NCBI GenBank assembly: GCA_003537645.1
Contig: DPRM01000049.1
Coordinates: 32,233 to 42,207 of the forward strand
Origin: Prolixibacteraceae bacterium
GTDB lineage: Bacteria; Bacteroidota; Bacteroidia; Bacteroidales; Prolixibacteraceae
Direction of reading: 5' to 3'
DNA length: 9,975 nt
The notes below the pieces were generated by a model. It saw only the letters and a program-made list of their open reading frames with translations. It made no database searches and had not been told where the DNA came from. Positions 6,367 to 9,975 of the stretch are shown one piece after another. Each line of letters starts with the position of its first letter. Positions within the stretch are counted from its first letter, which is position 1. Both the position numbers and the translations under genes were made by a program.

Positions 6367-7677
6367 ATGACAAGTCCGATAAAAAATCAAACAAACATTC
6401 TGGAAAAACTGAACATTGAGAAGCTCAATGTGATGCAGGAAGAAACCCGGGAAGCCATCATTTCCAATCCTGAAATTGTATTGCTATCGCCAACCGGTAC
6501 CGGTAAAACACTGGCATTTCTGCTGCCAATCATTGCCGAACTGGATATTAATTGTCCTGAAGTTCAGGTGCTGATTGTAGTTCCTTCGCGCGAATTGGCG
6601 ATTCAGATAGAGCAGGTCGTCCGCGAAATGGGCACCGGTTACAAAGCCAACGCGGTTTACGGCGGAAGAGCCGGATCGAAAGATAAAACGGAAATTAAAC
6701 ACCGGCCTGCCATTTTGATCGGTACTCCGGGGCGAATTGCCGATCATTTGCGAAGGGAAAATTTTTCTTCGGAATTTATTGCCACCCTCGTGCTCGACGA
6801 ATTCGATAAATCGCTGGAGATTGGCTTCGAAGTTGAAATGAAGGAAATCCTGACTTTGTTACCGAATGTTCAGAAGAAAATATTGACTTCAGCCACACAA
6901 GAAGTTGAGATTCCGAAGTTTGTAGGACTAAAAAATCCAGCAATCATCGATTACCTCGATCAGGGAACTTCGCAATTAAAAGTAAGAACAGTACTTTCCA
7001 CTTCTCCGGATAAGCTGGAAACACTGACTGAATTACTTTGTCATTTAGGAAATCAACCCGGGATTATCTTCTGTAATTTCAAAGATACCATTCAGGAAGT
7101 GAGCGACTTTTTGAATGAAAACAACATTGGACACGGCTGTTTTTATGGCGGGATGGAACAAAAAGACCGCGAACGGGCGCTGATCAAATTCCGAAACGGA
7201 ACTCACCGATTGATCGTGGCTACTGATTTGGCAGCCCGGGGAATCGACATTCCTGAAATCAGATTCATCATTCATTATCAGCTTCCGCAACGGGCGCATG
7301 AATTTACGCATCGAAACGGACGCACCGCCCGCATGTTCAACGATGGAACAGCATACGTTCTGAAAGGGAAAAATGAAAGTCTGCCAGATTTTGTTGCAAA
7401 TGCCGAGATTGAAGAAATACAAAAAACCACGATACCACCGCCTTCCATCTGGAAAACGATTTATATTTCAGGAGGAAGAAAAGATAAAATTTCGAAGGGT
7501 GACATTGCCGGATTGTTTATGAAACAAGGTAAACTTGGCGGCGACCAAATTGGAACCATCGAAATTAAAACCGATTGCGCTTTTGTGGCTGTTCAGGCAT
7601 CTGAAGTAAATAGGCTTATTTCGCTGGTTGACAACAGCAGATTGAAAAGTAAAAAAGTTAGGGTGACGGTGATTTAG
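6367..7677 (+). CDS. DEAD-box RNA helicase, DbpA-like
   Basis: This is an ATP-dependent RNA helicase, probably acting in ribosome assembly. The 436 residues show all superfamily 2 motifs: the Q-motif region (NVMQEETREAI), motif I SPTGTGKT (41-48), Ia PSRELAIQ, Ib GTPGRI, II DEFD (144-147), III SAT (175-177), IV GIIFCNF, V ATDLAARGIDIPE (285-297) and VI HRNGRTAR (315-322). The last 75 or so residues (IYISGGRKDKISKGDIAGLFM onward) match the DbpA RNA-binding domain, which in E. coli DbpA recognises a 23S rRNA hairpin. Motif II is DEFD, not DEAD; the catalytic Asp and Glu are kept, and I think this variant recurs in Bacteroidota homologues. The ATG directly follows a consensus -7 element. dbpA is the likely orthologue, unconfirmed. 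Confidence 0.93.
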   Translation: MTSPIKNQTNILEKLNIEKLNVMQEETREAIISNPEIVLLSPTGTGKTLAFLLPIIAELDINCPEVQVLIVVPSRELAIQIEQVVREMGTGYKANAVYGGRAGSKDKTEIKHRPAILIGTPGRIADHLRRENFSSEFIATLVLDEFDKSLEIGFEVEMKEILTLLPNVQKKILTSATQEVEIPKFVGLKNPAIIDYLDQGTSQLKVRTVLSTSPDKLETLTELLCHLGNQPGIIFCNFKDTIQEVSDFLNENNIGHGCFYGGMEQKDRERALIKFRNGTHRLIVATDLAARGIDIPEIRFIIHYQLPQRAHEFTHRNGRTARMFNDGTAYVLKGKNESLPDFVANAEIEEIQKTTIPPPSIWKTIYISGGRKDKISKGDIAGLFMKQGKLGGDQIGTIEIKTDCAFVAVQASEVNRLISLVDNSRLKSKKVRVTVI

Positions 7678-7678
7678 A

Positions 7679-7729
7679 AAACATAAAACCGGATAAAGAC
7701 TTTTTTAGCCATTATCCGGTTTTATGTTT
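7679..7729. terminator. Bidirectional Rho-independent terminator between converging genes
   Basis: Positions 7679-7696 (AAACATAAAACCGGATAA) pair perfectly over 18 bp with 7712-7729, around a 15-base loop. A T-rich run follows on the plus strand and the stem ends in T residues on the minus strand. It lies between the helicase stop (7677) and the aminotransferase stop (7745), so it probably serves both genes. Confidence 0.88.
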
Positions 7730-7744
7730 CTTTTAAAGGATCTT

Positions 7745-8896
7745 TTATTTCAAACAAGGAACCGCCCGTAGTCTTTCGGCTGCTATTTCGAGGGTTTCGT
7801 TGTTTTTCGCGAAACAAATACGAACGAGTTTCATCTTGTTTTTCTCGTGCATAAATGCCGACATCGGAATTACTCCCACACCGTAATCTGTTGCCAGACG
7901 ATAAGTGAAATCGGTGTCTAATTCGTCAGAAATTGCTGAATAATCAAGGACTTCGAAATAGCTTCCCTGCGAAGGTACGATCTTGAACAAACTTCCTCCG
8001 AGCAACCTGTTGAAATAGTTGCGCTTTCCCTGGTACATTTCCGAAATATCTTTCTTCGAGTCTTCGGTCAACAGATATTCTGAAAGAGCGTGCTGTAAAG
8101 GAGTATTCACATTGTAAATCTGGAATTGCTGAATCCGGCGAAATTCATTCATCAATTTTTCAGGACCGAGGATGTAAGCCAGTCCCCAGCCATTGATATT
8201 GAAAACCGGTCCGAATGATGAAACGATGAAGCTTCGTTCAGCCAGTTTGTCGAACTTTGCTATACTTTGATGTGTCGAATTATCAAATACAATCGTTTCG
8301 AAAACCTCATCGCTTAGCACAACGATATTGGTTCCGTTTATCAGTTTCTGTAATTGAATGAAATCGGTTTCAGCAAGTACTGAACCTGTAGGATTGTGCG
8401 GAGAATTCAAAATAATCATCCGTGTTTTAGAAGTAACCATTTTCCTGACTTCTTCCCAGTCAATGTGAAAATTCGGTTGTTTCAATGCGACATATACCGG
8501 ACGGGCGCCTGTACTTGCAATTGCCGGAGCATACGATTCGTAGGCAGGTTCAAAAAGAATTACTTCATCTTCATCTTTCACCACCGAACTAATTGCGGTC
8601 ATTATTGCCTGAATAGGTCCTGCTGTAATTGTAATTTCCGTTTCAGGATTATATGTATGCTTATACATACCTTTTACTCTTGAAGAAATTACCTCACGTA
8701 ATTCTCTTATTCCTTCGTGTGGCGCGTAATTATTGTAACCCGACCGAATGTAGGTAGCTGCCAGTTCGGCCAGCTTTTCGGGGCACGGAAAATCAGTTTT
8801 CCCGAGTGAAAGGTCAATCGCACCGGTTTCGGTAACCAGTTTATTAACGGCGGAAAAAATACTTCCTTTAGTATTTGGAAATTTCGGTTGAGTCAT
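7745..8896 (-). CDS. Fold-type I aminotransferase homologue lacking the PLP lysine (candidate pseudoenzyme)
   Basis: The 383-residue product aligns along its length with the YbdL/kynurenine-aminotransferase-like branch of class I/II aminotransferases. Recognisable are NYAPHEGIRELREVI (56-70), ITITAG (88-93), ILFEPAYESYAPAIASTGARP (113-133), NSPHNPTGS (164-172), LSDEVFE (194-200) and the substrate-carboxylate Arg359 in VRICFAKNNETL. The lysine expected in SFGKT is Pro230 (SSFGPVF), read unambiguously as GGA CCG GTT. The following phosphate-binding Lys/Arg of the GW[KR]xGY motif is Gly238, the GAT of GATQA is GPI, and the Tyr of DEVYE is Phe199. Ordinary PLP transamination looks impossible, yet no frameshift or stop is present. 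An upstream ATG at 8968 is rejected because the -7 element lies between it and 8896. Symbol withheld. Confidence 0.88.
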   Translation of the reverse strand: MTQPKFPNTKGSIFSAVNKLVTETGAIDLSLGKTDFPCPEKLAELAATYIRSGYNNYAPHEGIRELREVISSRVKGMYKHTYNPETEITITAGPIQAIMTAISSVVKDEDEVILFEPAYESYAPAIASTGARPVYVALKQPNFHIDWEEVRKMVTSKTRMIILNSPHNPTGSVLAETDFIQLQKLINGTNIVVLSDEVFETIVFDNSTHQSIAKFDKLAERSFIVSSFGPVFNINGWGLAYILGPEKLMNEFRRIQQFQIYNVNTPLQHALSEYLLTEDSKKDISEMYQGKRNYFNRLLGGSLFKIVPSQGSYFEVLDYSAISDELDTDFTYRLATDYGVGVIPMSAFMHEKNKMKLVRICFAKNNETLEIAAERLRAVPCLK

Positions 8897-8914
8897 GGTA
8901 TAACTATTGGCCAG

Positions 8915-8922
8915 CAAAGTTA
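8915..8922 (-). promoter_or_regulatory. -7 promoter element of the aminotransferase-family gene
   Basis: On the minus strand 8922-8915 reads TAACTTTG, a perfect TAnnTTTG. The predicted transcription start near 8909 gives a leader of about 13 bases to the ATG at 8896. The -33 side is poor (TGTA at 8945-8942, 19 bases upstream). It supports the shorter protein and shows the gene can be expressed independently of recO. Confidence 0.5.
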
Positions 8923-8956
8923 AAAAAATAAGCCACTCGCATACATCCGAGTTGGC
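8923..8956 (-). terminator. Probable Rho-independent terminator after recO
   Basis: On the minus strand GCCAACTCG (8956-8948) pairs with CGAGTGGC (8939-8932) around an 8-base loop: eight base pairs with a single bulged base. It is followed at once by TTATTTTTTT (8931-8922). It lies about 40 bases after the recO stop. Its T-run runs directly into the aminotransferase -7 element. Confidence 0.65.
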
Positions 8957-8994
8957 GTTTGTCTTCAAATATACTGATTTATTTGTTACGCGGT

Positions 8995-9720
8995 TTATCT
9001 TAATACTTCCTGTAAAACACCCAGCGATTTTATTTCTCCCATATTATCGAAATGGATGTGGTAATATTCCATTAGCTTGTCGAGTACCATCTTCCGTTCG
9101 CTGTGCGTATATTCCAACTTGTCGAGCGAAGCATAATCCACTTCAAAAAGACGAGAGAATAGTATGGTTACATGCCTGTCGGTAAACTGGTTATGTATTG
9201 GTTCGTGACTCACAAAACGGGCTTTTTGCAGATCAAAAAAATTGCTGATAAGCGCATTGTCATTGTTCGGATAAATACCCAGAAACTGAGTCAGTTTAAA
9301 TAAAAACCAAACATGAAAATTACTTATTCCTTGCTCCGCCAAATCGAGATAACTCAATGAATTAAATATAAAGTTGAACAGGCCGGGATTTGGCTCTTCT
9401 TCTTTTAAACATTTGTAGAGTACTTCGGCCAGAAAAATTACCTGCGAACTTTTGCGGATGTCGAATGGAATTGTAGAATAAGGATTCGAAATCCTGACGT
9501 CTTTTAAGCGGTGAATGTCGCGGCCTTCTTTAAAATAAACTTCCAGGTCGAGCAAATAAAGTGGCTGAAATGCAACCGCCTTAACCGAAGATTTTTTGCT
9601 TCGCGCACCATTAATCATGAACGAGCGGCGTCCGAAAACTTCAGTATAAATAACGGCTATCATACTTGTTTCGGAGTATTTTACTGAATGAAGAAAAATG
9701 CCCCGTGTTTTTTCGAGCAC
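8995..9720 (-). CDS. recO: DNA repair protein RecO
   Basis: RecO works with RecR (and RecF) in the RecFOR pathway, displacing SSB and loading RecA at single-strand gaps. The 241-residue product has the family N-terminus (LEKTRGIFLHSVKYSETSM), the OB-fold strand region (IAVIYTEVFGRRSFMINGAR, then FQPLYLLDLEVYFKEGRDIHRLKD), and the helical C-terminal domain with FHVWFLFKLTQFLGIYP. The start is a GTG at 9718-9720. It is preferred because it supplies the whole canonical N-terminus; the next ATG would remove about 20 conserved residues. Only one cysteine is present, so the four-cysteine zinc site of many RecO proteins is absent. I believe this is common in Bacteroidota but have not checked. It follows the PorZ-like gene by 12 bases, so the two are probably co-transcribed. 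Confidence 0.93.
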   Translation of the reverse strand: MLEKTRGIFLHSVKYSETSMIAVIYTEVFGRRSFMINGARSKKSSVKAVAFQPLYLLDLEVYFKEGRDIHRLKDVRISNPYSTIPFDIRKSSQVIFLAEVLYKCLKEEEPNPGLFNFIFNSLSYLDLAEQGISNFHVWFLFKLTQFLGIYPNNDNALISNFFDLQKARFVSHEPIHNQFTDRHVTILFSRLFEVDYASLDKLEYTHSERKMVLDKLMEYYHIHFDNMGEIKSLGVLQEVLR

Positions 9721-9732
9721 TGGTTCGCGGTG

Positions 9733-9975
9733 TTAATGAATAAATAAAAGTTTGGTCACCATCGTTTTGTTTCCTGAAGCATCGGTCATAAAAACCAGAT
9801 AAACGCCTGTTTTGCATCGGTTTCCGTTGAGGTTTTTCCCATCCCAGATTGCCTGTCCGCCCAACGAAGTTGTTTTATTAACCAAATTTCCGCTGATATC
9901 AGTAATTCTCACGTCGGTTTCATCAACAAGGCCTTTCACAACTATTGGCCCATCGTAAGTTTCGCGCACCGGATT
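9733..9975 (-). CDS. PorZ-like type IX secretion protein, C-terminal fragment (runs off window)
   Basis: Only the last 80 codons are present; the frame stays open to the window edge, beginning NPVRETYDGPI. The fragment is a beta-sandwich resembling a type IX secretion C-terminal domain: VRITDISGNLV, a Trp-Asp-Gly turn in GGQAIWDGKNLNG, TGVYLVFMTDASGN and a final strand ending TKLLFIH. The combination of NPVRxxYDGPI and GGQAxWDG is what I recall from PorZ, a cell-surface component of the type IX system that in Porphyromonas gingivalis aids attachment of anionic LPS to cargo proteins. PorZ has large propeller domains upstream, which would lie beyond this window. Alternatively it could be another secreted protein with the same sorting domain. 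The internal GTG at 9969 is not the true start. recO follows after 12 bases. Confidence 0.75.
   Translation of the reverse strand, partial: NPVRETYDGPIVVKGLVDETDVRITDISGNLVNKTTSLGGQAIWDGKNLNGNRCKTGVYLVFMTDASGNKTMVTKLLFIH

Noticed and set aside
8897..8968. Longer aminotransferase start at 8968, adding 24 residues
   Set aside because: The extension crosses the recO terminator T-run and the -7 element. The family N-terminus begins at MTQPKFPNTKG.
1..9975. Search for CRISPR arrays, tRNA/rRNA genes, insertion sequences, phage or toxin-antitoxin and defence genes
   Set aside because: No direct-repeat array, cloverleaf, transposase, integrase or recognisable defence domain was found. The window reads as stable core chromosome.

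Overview
The window looks like chromosomal core DNA from a member of the Bacteroidota, probably class Bacteroidia and perhaps the Marinilabiliales (the order is a guess). Four things support this: promoter elements of the TTG/TTTG-N19-TAnnTTTG type, the near absence of Shine-Dalgarno sequences, a GH2 beta-mannosidase lipoprotein closely resembling Bacteroides enzymes, and a type IX secretion-related C-terminal domain next to recO. No tRNA, rRNA, CRISPR array, transposase, integrase or phage gene was seen. Coding density is high and no gene is visibly frameshifted.

Layout. Positions 48-1875 (+): mscL, closed by a strong 15-bp hairpin terminator, then an ldcA-like LD-carboxypeptidase whose stop overlaps the start of a YraN-family gene (ATGA). 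Positions 1876-1995: a convergent intergenic spacer holding a nested inverted repeat that reads as the minus-strand terminator. Positions 1996-4575 (-): a beta-mannosidase lipoprotein with no SusC/SusD or other polysaccharide-utilisation genes visible beside it. Positions 4576-4769: a divergent promoter region. Positions 4770-7677 (+): a DoxX-family membrane protein overlapping a two-domain chromate-transporter-family (ChrA) gene, then a DbpA-type DEAD-box RNA helicase. An 18-bp hairpin at 7679-7729 separates this from three minus-strand genes: an aminotransferase-family gene (7745-8896), recO (8995-9720) and the 3' end of a PorZ-like gene running off the window (9733-9975).

How the genes work together. 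Most are housekeeping: osmotic protection (MscL), peptidoglycan recycling (LdcA), RNA or ribosome-assembly remodelling (DbpA-like) and recombinational repair (RecO). The mannosidase trims mannosides in the cell envelope. DoxX and ChrA share a start/stop overlap and are probably co-expressed in the inner membrane. PorZ-like and RecO are only 12 bp apart and probably form one transcription unit.

The most notable observation is the aminotransferase-family gene. It is intact and full length and clearly belongs to the YbdL/kynurenine-aminotransferase-like fold-type I family. However, the Schiff-base lysine is proline and several other cofactor-pocket residues are changed, while the surrounding sequence stays conserved. 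It is a candidate conserved pseudoenzyme or an enzyme with changed chemistry. Family assignments rest on motifs recalled from knowledge, not on a database search.
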